From NCBI RefSeq assembly GCF_008254045.1, contig NZ_CP042425.1, positions 5,146,001-5,210,000 of the forward strand: a stretch of 64,000 nucleotides of DNA, in the 5' to 3' direction. The first letter of the stretch is position 1. Every line of letters starts with the position of its first letter. Shown here piece after piece: positions 17,701 through 26,437 of the stretch. This DNA is from Limnoglobus roseus (GTDB taxonomy: Bacteria > Planctomycetota > Planctomycetia > Gemmatales > Gemmataceae). Both the position numbers and the translations under genes were made by a program. A model generated the notes under the pieces. That model saw only the letters and a program-made list of their open reading frames with translations. It was not told the origin of the DNA and made no database searches.

Positions 17701-17759
17701 GTACTAAACCCGAACCAAACCTATGCGAATCGTACCAAACCGTGGGCTTTGTACCAATC
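17701..17759 (+). repeat. Repeated GTAC(T/C)AA nonamers beside the left att repeat
   Basis: GTACTAAAC (17701), GTACCAAAC (17732) and GTACCAATC (17751) are direct repeats upstream of the integrase 16560..17684. Two more, GTACTAAAT (44774) and GTACTAAAC (44786), lie just outside the right att repeat. They are candidate arm-type integrase sites. Confidence 0.45.
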
Positions 17760-17782
17760 ATAGAAAGGAAATAGGCTTGAAA

Positions 17783-19429
17783 TCAAAGGGAAATTGTCTT
17801 TGAAACGCGGACTCCGGAGCCGAAGGTTACAGGTTCAACTCCTGTCGGGTGTACTTCCTCAGCGGTCATCATCTCTCCACATTCGTCCTCAAACGTCTTC
17901 AAATTAAGTACTTGCAGTAATGCCTGTTCAGGCGTATCCACTGGACAAGTTTCCTCATCGGTCCTCATGGTTCCGCACGGGCTATCCCCGGCTGGTACAT
18001 GTTTTGGTACATGTGACGGAACCAGCGTCAGGCGAGAAACCACGTCACCGAGTTCCGCCACCGACGCCCGCCCGTAAATCGCCATCGTTAATTTTGGGTC
18101 AGAATGTCGGGCCAGTTGCATGGCTTCTTTCAGTGTCGCCCCACTTTCGTCCAGCCGTCGAATGAACGTGTGACGCAGGCAGTGGAAGTCCGCGAACAGG
18201 GGCGTGCCGGTGGGCGAGTCGACCCGGTAGGGGATGCCGGCCGTGTCCAGGTCGTGCCGGAGAACGTCCACGGCGTCGGCAGCCCACTTGCCCGGCCATG
18301 CCAATGACCGGGGCGGCTTGCCGGCGAGGAACGGCCGGAGAACGTCTGCCAGGGACGGGGAGATGGGCTGAACGGCCTCCTGGCGGTTCTTGGCCTTGTC
18401 GGCGGCGAGGTGGATCGTGGGCGGGTTCGTGGCGAGAGAGAAAGACGCTATCGCCAGCGATGCCAATTCAGAGGCCCGGAAGCCGGTACCGAGGGCAGTG
18501 TGGTAGAGGACGGCCCGCTCTCGCCCCGTGAGACCGCGCACCGTCTGTGATGAATTCTGGGTTGCATCGATCAGGCGGAACGTCTCTTCCTCGGTGAGCG
18601 TGCGGCGGTCGTGGCGGCGGTCGGTGTTCTCGTTCGCGGCCGACAGGTGGTCGAACGGGTTAGCGGCGATGCGCTTCCCTTGCACCATCCAGTTCACGAA
18701 CGCCTTTAGCGCGATGAGGTACGTGTTCGCCGTGCGGGCGCTCGCCCCGCGGGCCTTCCGCTCGGCGAGGGCGACGACCGTCTCCCGCGGAAACCGGCGG
18801 CCGTGCAGTTCGCCCGTCACCGTCAGATTGTGCCGCCGGATCATCGGCGGGATCGCGGCGAGGGAGACGCCGAGGAATTCCGCCAACTCCTTCTTCGTGT
18901 ACTCGGTCTTGTCCGGCGGGACGGGACGCGAGTCGGCTTCCCGGAGGTCGGCGAGGAAGTCGGTCACGTCGGCGGGGTCGAAGTCGGGGGCGAACGTGAA
19001 CCGGCAGTGGTCGCACACCTTCTGCACGCGAGACGCGGCGGCCCGGTAGTGCTTTCGGGTGACGCCGTCGGCGTGTTGGGCCTTCTGCCAGGCGGCGAGG
19101 TGGTCGGCCAGCGGGGTGACGGCGTGTTCGCGGAACGGGTCGACGGCCCCGGCCTTGCCCATCTCGATGGCCTGCAACATCTCCCCGAGCATGATCTCGG
19201 CGGCCCGCTTGTTCGGCGACAACGGGACCGGCTTCCGCTTGCCGTTGGGCTGGCGAACTTTGGCGTACCACGTGTCGAGTTCCTTCAGGTACATCGTCCC
19301 GCACGCCGTGACCGGGTAGAGCACCGCCCGCCCGCCCTCGCGGATCCTCACGTGGGCCTTCCCGTCGCGGTCCACGATGTCGGGGTTCGGCGGCAGTTTC
19401 TTCGTAAACGTCGGCTTGTACATCTTCAC
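17783..19429 (-). CDS. Integrase of the 26.9-kb element, with an internal HTH insert
   Basis: The catalytic residues of a tyrosine recombinase are visible: GTGFRASELASL (Arg), FHCLRHTFIRRL (HxxR box), LARHSDPKLT and the nucleophile in AIYGRAS. Within the core-binding region a helix-turn-helix stretch KKELAEFLGVSLAAIPPMIR is inserted (about residues 175-220), which makes it longer (548 residues) than most. Cysteines CDHC and a CGEMM tail occur. The last 25 residues are encoded by the att repeat itself, so recombination would swap the C-terminal codons. Confidence 0.85.
   Translation of the reverse strand: MKMYKPTFTKKLPPNPDIVDRDGKAHVRIREGGRAVLYPVTACGTMYLKELDTWYAKVRQPNGKRKPVPLSPNKRAAEIMLGEMLQAIEMGKAGAVDPFREHAVTPLADHLAAWQKAQHADGVTRKHYRAAASRVQKVCDHCRFTFAPDFDPADVTDFLADLREADSRPVPPDKTEYTKKELAEFLGVSLAAIPPMIRRHNLTVTGELHGRRFPRETVVALAERKARGASARTANTYLIALKAFVNWMVQGKRIAANPFDHLSAANENTDRRHDRRTLTEEETFRLIDATQNSSQTVRGLTGRERAVLYHTALGTGFRASELASLAIASFSLATNPPTIHLAADKAKNRQEAVQPISPSLADVLRPFLAGKPPRSLAWPGKWAADAVDVLRHDLDTAGIPYRVDSPTGTPLFADFHCLRHTFIRRLDESGATLKEAMQLARHSDPKLTMAIYGRASVAELGDVVSRLTLVPSHVPKHVPAGDSPCGTMRTDEETCPVDTPEQALLQVLNLKTFEDECGEMMTAEEVHPTGVEPVTFGSGVRVSKTISL
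17812..17855 (+). repeat. Left copy of 44-bp att repeat (tRNA-Arg 3' half)
   Basis: This 44-bp block is identical to 44690..44733. It contains an anticodon loop CTCCGGA (anticodon CCG), a T arm ACAGG-TTCAACT-CCTGT and a 3' acceptor strand CGGGTGT plus A. The 5' half of a tRNA is absent here. It lies within the 3' coding end of the integrase 17783..19429. Confidence 0.8.
17993..18014. repeat. Paired TGGTACATGT decamers near the left att
   Basis: TGGTACATGT occurs at 17993 and again at 18005, 12 bp apart. The same pair with the same spacing lies at 44606 and 44618 near the right att. Here the repeat encodes an HVPKHVP tail of the integrase, so it may be coding only, or an arm-type binding site. 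Confidence 0.45.
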
Positions 19430-19499
19430 GCGCGTACCCTCGCCGCAGGAGCGAACAGGGTACGCCCTTCAATGCGTTAGGATCAATCGCAGGTGTGAA

Positions 19500-19751
19500 T
19501 CAGCGGCGAGAGAGGACTGACCGCCAGACGGCTTCCCATTCGTCGCGCGGCGGGCACCCGCGGCGACACCACTCGGCCAACTCGTGCCGGGACCACAGGA
19601 CGGCCCCGACGATCTTCCGGGGTTGCGGGTTCAACCCGGTGGCGGTCCAGCGGTCCCAGGTCGGGGCGGAGACGCCACAGTAGGCGGCAGCGTCCTCCCG
19701 ACGGAGTAGACCGGGCGGACAGGTTCGACGTTTGGCAGGAGATTCAGGCAC
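19500..19751 (-). CDS. AlpA/excisionase-like HTH protein
   Basis: The 83-residue product reads LLRREDAAAYCGVSAPTWDR, then VLWSRHELAEW, a winged HTH of the AlpA/HTH_17 type used as recombination directionality factors or regulators. It lies immediately upstream of the integrase in the same direction and overlaps the next upstream gene by 8 bp, so it is probably the excisionase of the 26.9-kb element. Confidence 0.7.
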   Translation of the reverse strand: MPESPAKRRTCPPGLLRREDAAAYCGVSAPTWDRWTATGLNPQPRKIVGAVLWSRHELAEWCRRGCPPRDEWEAVWRSVLSRR

Positions 19752-19926
19752 GGGCCACCTCCTTCACCTTCGGAGGTCGGATGTACCAATCACCCGTTCC
19801 GAGAAACCGCAACATGAACCACTCGGCCTGCTCGCGGGTGCCGACCGTGCCGATGACCGTCCACCGCCTAGCACCGGCCGGTTTGAACTCGATCGACCAC
19901 CGTTCGGACGAAATAATACGACTCAT
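19744..19926 (-). CDS. Small hypothetical protein
   Basis: The 60-residue protein has a beta-rich pattern (RWSIEFKPAGARRWTVIGTV, then EQAEWFMLRFLG). It overlaps both neighbours by a few bases and so belongs to the primase-excisionase operon. No family is recognised. Confidence 0.6.
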   Translation of the reverse strand: MSRIISSERWSIEFKPAGARRWTVIGTVGTREQAEWFMLRFLGTGDWYIRPPKVKEVARA

Positions 19927-21698
19927 CGGATACCTCCAAGGGGGTCGTCCGGCGGCGGGTTGTACCGGCGGCCGGTGGAAGTGCCATTGGCGGAAGTGGT
20001 TGTGTCGCTCTGATTGTCGTTTACGGGAGGTTGGGAGGATTCACCCGTCACGTTTGGGCCGAATCCCGAAAAACCGGGTGTATGGCGCTTTCCGGGATTC
20101 GGGGTCGAACCCTCCCACCCTCCCGCGCCGGCCTCGGTTTCGTCCTTCGGGTCGGCGAGCGGGTCCACGTGCTTCAGCTTGCAGCGGTACATCATCACAC
20201 TGGACTTCGAGGGCTTGCCGAACAACTTGGCCGCCCGCTCGAAGAACTTCCGCGACCCGATCAGTGTCGCGTCCGTGTGCCCGTTGGCCCGGTTCCAGTC
20301 GACGTAACTGTCCCGGAGTTCGGCCCCGGTGATGTTCGGTTCGTCGCACGGCTGCGTCTTCGTCATGAAGAACCGGCCGAGGGTGTCCTCGTCCTTGCGG
20401 TACGCGGCGGTCGCATGGGCGATCTCGGCCGGCGGCTCGATCGTGCCGTTTCCCGCGTAGAACCATCGGGCGGCTTGCACCATGTCGGCGAGGACGCCCT
20501 CGCCTTCGGCCTTCAACCGCTCCAAGAGGTGCGGGTCGGCCTTGTCCTCTGGTTTGAATACCCCCTTGGGTTCCCGGAGTTGGTCACTCACGGTCCAGAA
20601 CCGCCGCGGGAACTCGATGAACCGGATGCGCCGCCAAATGCCGTTGTCCGTTCCCCGGACCCGGGGCCGGTGGTTCGTCGCCAGCGCCATCTTGTGCGTC
20701 GGGCTGAAGGAGAAGAAGTCCTGACGGCAGTACCGGGCGGTCATCGTGTCGCCGCCGGTCAGGTTCTTGATGCGGCTCTCGTTGAGGGCCGTTTCTTCCT
20801 GCGTCTCGCTCGCGACGGCGAGACGAGCCCCCCGGAACCCGGCCCGCTCGGTCGGGTGCCGGTTGCCGCTGGCGTCGAGGAGTACCTCGGCCGGCACCGT
20901 GTACGTGAGTTCCAACCCCAGCACGTACAGCAACAGTTCTAGCCATACCGTCTTGCCGTTCGACCCGTCGCCCACGAGCAGGTAGACGGCCTGGTCGGTC
21001 ACTTCGCCCGTGAGCATGTACCCGGCCAACGCCCGGAGGTAGTCGGCCACGTTCGGCGAGTCGGGGAAGATGTCGTCGAGGAACTTCAGGTACAGGGGCC
21101 GCGGGGCGTCGTACACGAACCGGATCGGGCAGAGCGTCGTGAGGTAGTCCTCGCGACGGTGCGGCGTCAGTTGCTCGGTCCGCAGGTCGACGGTGCCGTT
21201 CGGGCAGTTGAGCAAGTCCCGCCGCTTGTCGAACACGTCGCTCCCGACCGGGATGAAGACTCGCGGGTCGGACTTGGCCGCCGAGAGCATGTCGCGGATC
21301 TTCCGGATGTCGTGCGACTTCTTCGCGTGGGCGATCATCGCCTTGGCCGCCGTCTCCGCCTTCTTGGCCTTGGCCTCCTCCTCTTCGGTCTTGGCGTCGG
21401 CGAGGGCGTCGACGGCGGCCTTCAGGGCCACGACGGCCTCGGTGAGCAGGTTCTTGACCGTGGCCTTGGCCCGCTCTTGAACGGACGCCCCCACGCCGTC
21501 GCGGACCCAGCGGACGCCGTCGAAGGCGGCCCAGCACCCCCAATCGCCGACGTACCGCACGTCCTCGCCGTGGTCGGCGATGAGCCGGGCGGCGTTGCCG
21601 ATGTCGCTGAGCGGGTGCAAGAGTCGTTCGTCGGCCGGTACGCGGCCGGCCCGTTTCTTGGCGGCTTGGTCGGCCACCCGTTGTCGTGACGCACTCAC
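19923..21698 (-). CDS. P4/D5-type primase-helicase (replication protein)
   Basis: The 591-residue protein has a D5_N-like region (LLNCPNGTVDLRTEQLTPH) and an SF3 helicase core with Walker A VGDGSNGKTVW, Walker B-like GARLAVASETQEE, and sensor MALATNHRPRV. Such proteins unwind and help prime phage, plasmid and satellite replication. A coiled Lys/Ala/Glu stretch (about 75-120) precedes the core. The GTG at 21698 overlaps the TGA of the upstream gene (GTGA), which argues against the longer frame that is open to 21977. The acidic C-terminal tail is unstructured. Confidence 0.85.
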   Translation of the reverse strand: MSASRQRVADQAAKKRAGRVPADERLLHPLSDIGNAARLIADHGEDVRYVGDWGCWAAFDGVRWVRDGVGASVQERAKATVKNLLTEAVVALKAAVDALADAKTEEEEAKAKKAETAAKAMIAHAKKSHDIRKIRDMLSAAKSDPRVFIPVGSDVFDKRRDLLNCPNGTVDLRTEQLTPHRREDYLTTLCPIRFVYDAPRPLYLKFLDDIFPDSPNVADYLRALAGYMLTGEVTDQAVYLLVGDGSNGKTVWLELLLYVLGLELTYTVPAEVLLDASGNRHPTERAGFRGARLAVASETQEETALNESRIKNLTGGDTMTARYCRQDFFSFSPTHKMALATNHRPRVRGTDNGIWRRIRFIEFPRRFWTVSDQLREPKGVFKPEDKADPHLLERLKAEGEGVLADMVQAARWFYAGNGTIEPPAEIAHATAAYRKDEDTLGRFFMTKTQPCDEPNITGAELRDSYVDWNRANGHTDATLIGSRKFFERAAKLFGKPSKSSVMMYRCKLKHVDPLADPKDETEAGAGGWEGSTPNPGKRHTPGFSGFGPNVTGESSQPPVNDNQSDTTTSANGTSTGRRYNPPPDDPLGGIR

Positions 21699-22198
21699 GA
21701 GTACGCCTCCTCGGTTGCGGCGATGGTTTCCAAGTTGGTGACGCGCTCCTCGATGTCTCGCTGTTCGCCCCGCACCCAGTCGACCGTCGGTTGGAGGAGT
21801 TGTTGCAGGACTGGCACGAACGCGGCCCGGATCCGGCCGTCGCGGAAGAGTTGTGCGAGCAAGTCGGCTAACTCGTCCGGTTGATACGCGAACGAGTGTG
21901 ATAGGCCGATCAGGAACGAGTTGCCGACGTGCTCCTGCTCCTCGCGGAGCTTTGCTCTGGCCGCGGCCCTCTCCCACTCGGCACCGCGAACCGCTGCGGA
22001 ATCACCCGACACGTGCGCGACGTGCACGGCACGCTCGGCCTCGCAGCAATCGAGGTAGAGGTGAGAGAGTGCTTTCTTGGGCTCTCGCTCGCGATTCGCC
22101 ATCTCGCGCAGGCCGACGAAGGACTCGGGCGAGAGGAGCGGGGCCGACGGAAAATCATCCACGGGCGGCCGGCCGCCGGGGCGCGGTGGTATGATCAT
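21695..22198 (-). CDS. Hypothetical protein upstream of the primase
   Basis: This 167-residue protein is mainly helical (LYLDCCEAERAVHVAHV, QPDELADLLAQLFRDG) with no known motif. Its stop overlaps the primase start, so the two are translationally coupled. A replication accessory role is an inference from position. Confidence 0.65.
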   Translation of the reverse strand: MIIPPRPGGRPPVDDFPSAPLLSPESFVGLREMANREREPKKALSHLYLDCCEAERAVHVAHVSGDSAAVRGAEWERAAARAKLREEQEHVGNSFLIGLSHSFAYQPDELADLLAQLFRDGRIRAAFVPVLQQLLQPTVDWVRGEQRDIEERVTNLETIAATEEAYS

Positions 22199-22298
22199 GG
22201 TGAGCCTCCTGCGGGGTGATGCCCGCGGTTGGTGGTCAGTGATGTTTGGGACTGTTGGCGATTGCGGCGGCCGACCTGGCGGGGTCGGCCGCTCGCGT

Positions 22299-22508
22299 TT
22301 AACGGGCGGGGGTTTGTGTGGCTTCTTGCTCGCTTAGCCATTTCTCGAGAGTCGCACGGGTCCAGCGAACCACCCGGCCGCCGGCGAGACTGATCGGCCG
22401 CGGGAAGCGACCCGATTCGATCCACCGATAAAGTGTTGTCTTGCCGACGCCAAGCGTTTGGGTCACGTCGTTGACCGTCAGCACCTCAGTCAAGGTCGTC
22501 ATCGCCAT
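22299..22508 (-). CDS. AlpA-family regulator
   Basis: The sequence LTVNDVTQTLGVGKTTLYRW, then GRFPRPISLAGGRVVRW is the standard AlpA phage-type HTH. It heads the minus-strand replication-integration operon and is divergent from the double-HTH regulator 22703..23248. Together they form a probable element switch. Confidence 0.8.
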   Translation of the reverse strand: MAMTTLTEVLTVNDVTQTLGVGKTTLYRWIESGRFPRPISLAGGRVVRWTRATLEKWLSEQEATQTPAR

Positions 22509-22702
22509 GTCTAGCCCCCAATACCCGACCGCACCACGCGGTTCGTGAGGGGACTGTGGACAGGCGGCGGGGAATCATCAAAATCCCTTAGAGTTCCAGG
22601 CAGTTCCGCTGAATTTTGCCGCTTGAGCTTGCTGGAATCAGGGTTTAGGGGTCAAAATGCAAGTGTCTTTATCCGCGCCCTAATACTTTCGCCATTTATC
22701 AA

Positions 22703-23248
22703 ATGGAAATCGGGTGGCGTATCCGAGACATTCGCATGTCCATCGGCGAATGGTTGCGCGACACGCCCGCGAGCGGGTGGACGCAAGAGCGACTCGCTGA
22801 GGAGGCGGGGGTGAGCGTCGAGACGGTGCGGGCCGTCGAGCAGCGCCGGGGCTACGACGTCGGCTTCCTGACGGCCGTTCATCTCTGCCACGCCATGCGA
22901 TGCTCGGTCGCGTCCGTCGTCGACGAGGTTGGCCATCCGAACGACGTGTACCTCTACCAGCCGGGGGTAAATCACCGGGGGCCGCTCGGCGACTTGGTAC
23001 GCGCGATGCGCACCCGAAAGAAGTGGTCACGGGCAAAGTTCGCGTCCGTATCCGGCATCCCGCAAACCACACTGACCTACCTCGAATCGGGCCGGGCGGT
23101 GGGATTGTCACTCGGGCGAGCCGTTGCGATCTCGCGGGCGTTCTTCAGGCCCATCAGCATGTTCGAATATTGTTCCGACGTGGAGCGGCCGAGGGGTAGC
23201 GTGTTTCTGACCGACTCACAAGATAATCGAATATGGCGGACCGTTTGA
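22703..23248 (+). CDS. Regulator with two XRE-type HTH domains
   Basis: The first HTH is WTQERLAEEAGVSVETVRAV (about residues 29-48). The second is WSRAKFASVSGIPQTTLTYL (about 108-127). Tandem HTH units in one chain suggest a protein that binds a half-site pair as a monomer, or an element repressor. It diverges from the AlpA gene, as repressors often do. ATG 22703 and ATG 22736 are both possible starts. Confidence 0.75.
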   Translation: MEIGWRIRDIRMSIGEWLRDTPASGWTQERLAEEAGVSVETVRAVEQRRGYDVGFLTAVHLCHAMRCSVASVVDEVGHPNDVYLYQPGVNHRGPLGDLVRAMRTRKKWSRAKFASVSGIPQTTLTYLESGRAVGLSLGRAVAISRAFFRPISMFEYCSDVERPRGSVFLTDSQDNRIWRTV

Positions 23249-23425
23249 GTATCTCCTTCCGGTCAGATACTTCAGGACAACGGCACGCCACCGGCGGAAG
23301 GCGGGTTTGAGTGCCAATCGGCTGTCATCCGCGAGCCTACCGCCGAACGTCCGTACAACAAGAGTTCATCCGCGCGATCCCGAGGTTCGATGTCGCCGGC
23401 TTCTCAAATCAACGGGACTCGCACC

Positions 23426-23896
23426 ATGACCGACCTGGCCGCAGCTAAAGCTAACTTCCTTTCCCGCGTTGAGAGCATGGAGTCCGGGGAGTCGGCGCGT
23501 TTTGCCCCGCTGCTCGACGCCCTCATCGCTTGGAGCGAACAAAACGGCCTCGCGTACACCCGCCACGTCGGGCAAGGCGGCGTCCTGAAGTTCGCCCTGC
23601 CCGGCTCGAAGGCGGCGTTCTGGGCGGCCACACCGCGGAAGACCGACGGCGGGAAGCTGACGATCCTCGCCGACGCCAAGTTCCCCGAGGCCCTTCGCGT
23701 CATGGTCCGGGAGGAATTGCTTCTCATCAAGGGCCACCCCGTGGCCCGCCCCTCGTGGGAACCGTCGCTGCCCGAGAAGGGGGCGGAGGTCGCATTCATC
23801 AACCTCATCTGGGGGCCGCACCGCGACCGCGTCATGAACTTGATGGGTCAGTTGCTCACCGAATTGAGGCGGCCCGAGGCGGCGGTGGCGGTGTAA
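23426..23896 (+). CDS. Hypothetical protein
   Basis: A 156-residue product from MTDLAAAKANFLSRVESM. The middle LLDALIAWSEQNGLAYTRHV and ILADAKFPEALRVMVREEL suggest a small globular alpha/beta fold. No motif is recognised. An alternative ATG at 23390 would add 12 residues. Confidence 0.6.
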   Translation: MTDLAAAKANFLSRVESMESGESARFAPLLDALIAWSEQNGLAYTRHVGQGGVLKFALPGSKAAFWAATPRKTDGGKLTILADAKFPEALRVMVREELLLIKGHPVARPSWEPSLPEKGAEVAFINLIWGPHRDRVMNLMGQLLTELRRPEAAVAV

Positions 23897-23980
23897 GCGG
23901 TCCCGAACCCGATGGCGATCCGCGGCTCGGCTTCGAGATCGGTACAAAGATCCCGCCCGTCCCTCAGCTCGGAGCCCCCC

Positions 23981-24238
23981 ATGCGCACACGTTTCTTGCT
24001 GATCCTCGCCGGCGTTGTCGTTGGCGTTGCCGCCGCCCTGTTCCTCACTGGCCCGTCTCTGCCCTCGGCCGCCGCCGAGAACCCCGCCCCGCTACCGATC
24101 GGCCGGTATCAGATATCGGCGTACCCGGCCGCGGGCGGTGGGCCGACCGGGGCGTTCGTCGTGGACACGGCGACCGGCGAGGTGTTCTCGCTGACCGTCA
24201 TGGACAACCCGAAGTCGCTCGGCAAGGTAACGAAGTAG
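23981..24238 (+). CDS. Small exported protein
   Basis: The N-terminus MRTRFLLILAGVVVGVAAAL is a signal peptide or anchor, followed by a short beta-rich domain (GRYQISAYPAAGGGPTGAFV, VVDTATGEVFSL). It resembles the small periplasmic proteins common in planctomycetes. Function unknown. Confidence 0.6.
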   Translation: MRTRFLLILAGVVVGVAAALFLTGPSLPSAAAENPAPLPIGRYQISAYPAAGGGPTGAFVVDTATGEVFSLTVMDNPKSLGKVTK

Positions 24239-24266
24239 CCGCGTCGCCGAGATGTCAATGAACGAA

Positions 24267-24289
24267 CCCCGGCCACATGATGGCCGGGG
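24267..24289. terminator. Bidirectional hairpin between convergent genes
   Basis: CCCCGGCCA and TGGCCGGGG form a perfect 9-bp stem with loop CATGA. It lies between the convergent genes ending at 24238 and 24308. Confidence 0.6.
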
Positions 24290-24307
24290 GTGATGTCGTG
24301 GCAGTTG

Positions 24308-24880
24308 TCAGCACACGCCCGGTTTCAGTCCGGCCCGCCGGCACGCGAGCCACGCGGCGGTGATCGCCGCGTTTACACGATGCCATGCGGCGGTTTCACT
24401 CAACCCGAGTCGCTCGCCGACCTCCGAAAGCGTCAGGCCGGCGGTGAAACGCAACCGAAGCACGCGCCGGTGCCGCGCAGGTACCGTTGCAATTGCAGTC
24501 CGAATGCGATCAGCCAAGTCCTCGCGATCCACGTCTCGCTCTGGGCCACGATGGTCGAGAATGCCCTCCGGATTGGAGAGATGGCCCGAGACGTGGGCGG
24601 CATGATACTCCCGGCTCCGCCGACGCGCGCTCAGGACGCTCTTAACCTTGAATCCGGCCCACGTTCCTGGTCGGCCCTTTTCTGGGTCATAGCCGCGGGC
24701 CGTTTCGAGGATGCGCACGGCGGAGATCTGACCCGCGTCGTCGGCGTCGTGTTGGCATGGCACTGCTTCACGACAGAGTTTCAGGAGAAGCGGGAAGACG
24801 GACAGCGCGACGGCGTTCCGCTCGGCGGTGGGAAGGAGTGGTGGCTTCTTCCGAGAGGTCGGGCAGGTAGTCGTTGGCAA
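24308..24880 (-). CDS. RNA polymerase sigma-70-like factor (ECF-type)
   Basis: Region 2-like sequence: YDPEKGRPGTWAGFKVKSVL. Region 4: VPARHRRVLRLRFTAGLTLS, then VGERLGLSETAAWHRVNAAI, a complete sigma HTH. There is no anti-sigma gene beside it. On an integrated element it may redirect host polymerase to element promoters, which is an inference. Confidence 0.75.
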   Translation of the reverse strand: MPTTTCPTSRKKPPLLPTAERNAVALSVFPLLLKLCREAVPCQHDADDAGQISAVRILETARGYDPEKGRPGTWAGFKVKSVLSARRRSREYHAAHVSGHLSNPEGILDHRGPERDVDREDLADRIRTAIATVPARHRRVLRLRFTAGLTLSEVGERLGLSETAAWHRVNAAITAAWLACRRAGLKPGVC

Positions 24881-24919
24881 GGTGGGTTTCTCCGGTGTTG
24901 GGTGTGAAGAAGGAAAGAG

Positions 24920-25237
24920 TCAGCCGCGGCATTCGGTCTTGTCGAACCACGTGCCGGAGCCGAAGTCGCTCGAAATCATCAGGCGAAACGCCCGGAGGTT
25001 GAACGCCGTAGAACACAGCGCGTCGACGACCTCGTTCACGTAAAGTTGCACGTCCGGCTCGGTGATGGCGAACCCGCTCATCAGGCCGAAGACAACGTCC
25101 TCGTGATCCGGGCGGGACGTAAACGCCATCAAGTCATGGCGGAGTTTGTCCGCCTGCCGGAGCAGGTCGACGAACTCCAACTCGGCCGGGGTCGTCGGGC
25201 CGGCCGGGCGAATCGCTTTCTTCAGTGCTGCTCTCAT
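24920..25237 (-). CDS. Small hypothetical protein
   Basis: ATG 25237 follows AAGGAGACCCAAC. The 105-residue product is helical (ELEFVDLLRQADKLRHDLMA), with an acidic centre and a C-terminal FDKTECRG. No family is recognised. Confidence 0.55.
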   Translation of the reverse strand: MRAALKKAIRPAGPTTPAELEFVDLLRQADKLRHDLMAFTSRPDHEDVVFGLMSGFAITEPDVQLYVNEVVDALCSTAFNLRAFRLMISSDFGSGTWFDKTECRG

Positions 25238-25266
25238 GTTGGGTCTCCTTGTCGTGGGTGGGTGTG

Positions 25267-25935
25267 CTACTTCGCGCCGGTGAGGAAGGGGCGGGGGGCG
25301 GCCTTGACCTGGGCCGGGGTTGCCGCCGCGCGTTCCGGGTACGCCACGGCGACGGCCGGGGTGCTGTACTCGCACGCGGCGGTTGTGAGCCGGATGGGCC
25401 GGGCCGGGCTCACGGGGGTCGGGGTAACCCAGAGGTCGAGGAAGCTGGCCGCCGGCCGAACCACGGCCGGCAGTTCCGCGACCCGCGCCCAGACGGCCGC
25501 CTTCATCCCCGGTTGCCGGTCGTCGAGGGCGGCGAGCCACACGCACAGGGGGCAGGCGCACAGCCGGCCGTGGTAGTGGAGCATGTCCATCGCCACCTCG
25601 GCGGCCATCTCCAGCAGGCGGATGAGTTGGCGGAACTGGCGCATCTCCCGGGACGGGTCCGCCGCCCGCTCGGTGGCGACGACGAACGCCCCGACCTCGA
25701 CCGGGCAGTCGTAAGCTTCCGCCGCGGACTCCGCGTCCCGAAGCGAAACGCCGACCCACTTATCGGCCCCGGCCCGCGACCCGGGGAGGCGGACGTGAAA
25801 TCGCTTCTGGTCAGGCCAGCAGTGCCCGTTGTCGGCGGCGACGAAGTGCGGCCAGTGCGGCTCGGCCTTGAGGGCCGGCGCCGGCATGGCCGGACGGTCG
25901 TACTCGTCGCGGGTGAACGGGGTCGACGTACACAT
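25267..25935 (-). CDS. Hypothetical protein
   Basis: The 222-residue product has a Cys-rich centre LCACPLCVWLAAL, which could bind metal, after a helical segment RQLIRLLEMAAEVAMDML. The rest carries no motif. It is in the same direction as 24920..25237, 29 bp apart. The first 300 codons show normal high GC3. Confidence 0.55.
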   Translation of the reverse strand: MCTSTPFTRDEYDRPAMPAPALKAEPHWPHFVAADNGHCWPDQKRFHVRLPGSRAGADKWVGVSLRDAESAAEAYDCPVEVGAFVVATERAADPSREMRQFRQLIRLLEMAAEVAMDMLHYHGRLCACPLCVWLAALDDRQPGMKAAVWARVAELPAVVRPAASFLDLWVTPTPVSPARPIRLTTAACEYSTPAVAVAYPERAAATPAQVKAAPRPFLTGAK

Positions 25936-26089
25936 CGGGAACTCTCCGTGGATGGATGACGGCCTGCGCGCGGGTAGGTGCGCGCAGACTCCCCGGCCCG
26001 GCGGCGAAACCGGGTGTACGCTGGTCCGGGGATAGCAAGTGCCAAGGAACTCCGCGGCGGGTGTCGTCCTGATCCGCCGCGGGGCAGCC

Positions 26090-26374
26090 TCACGCCGTCC
26101 CGGGCTCGCGGTGTTGGATCGACCCCCGGCGGTTCTGCCGGACCGCGCGGGGGGAGAGGCGTCCCTGCCTCGCTGGTGTCTGCTTCCCGCCGCCCATCAT
26201 CGGCGGCCGGCCGTCGGGCGCAAGGTCGGTTGCGGGTACGCCGTCGAATTGATCGGACGGGATGAGGAGGTGGGCCACGGGCTTCCCCGCCCGGTCAAGC
26301 GCGTTCAGCACAGCGACGAGGTCGAGCGCGAAGGCGGCCTCGGCGCTCGCGGGCGGGGTGGCGTTCGCTTTCAT
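26090..26374 (-). CDS. Small hypothetical protein
   Basis: Begins MKANATPPASAEAAFALDLV. The N-terminal half looks folded (LNALDRAGKPVAHLLIPSDQ) and the C-terminal half is basic and low in complexity. The start at 26374 is preferred to 26404. Function unknown. Confidence 0.4.
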   Translation of the reverse strand: MKANATPPASAEAAFALDLVAVLNALDRAGKPVAHLLIPSDQFDGVPATDLAPDGRPPMMGGGKQTPARQGRLSPRAVRQNRRGSIQHREPGTA

Positions 26375-26437
26375 GTCGGTGACTCCGTTCGTCGTGATGC
26401 GCACCCTCCCCCTTGCGGGAGAGGGAAGGATGTGGGG

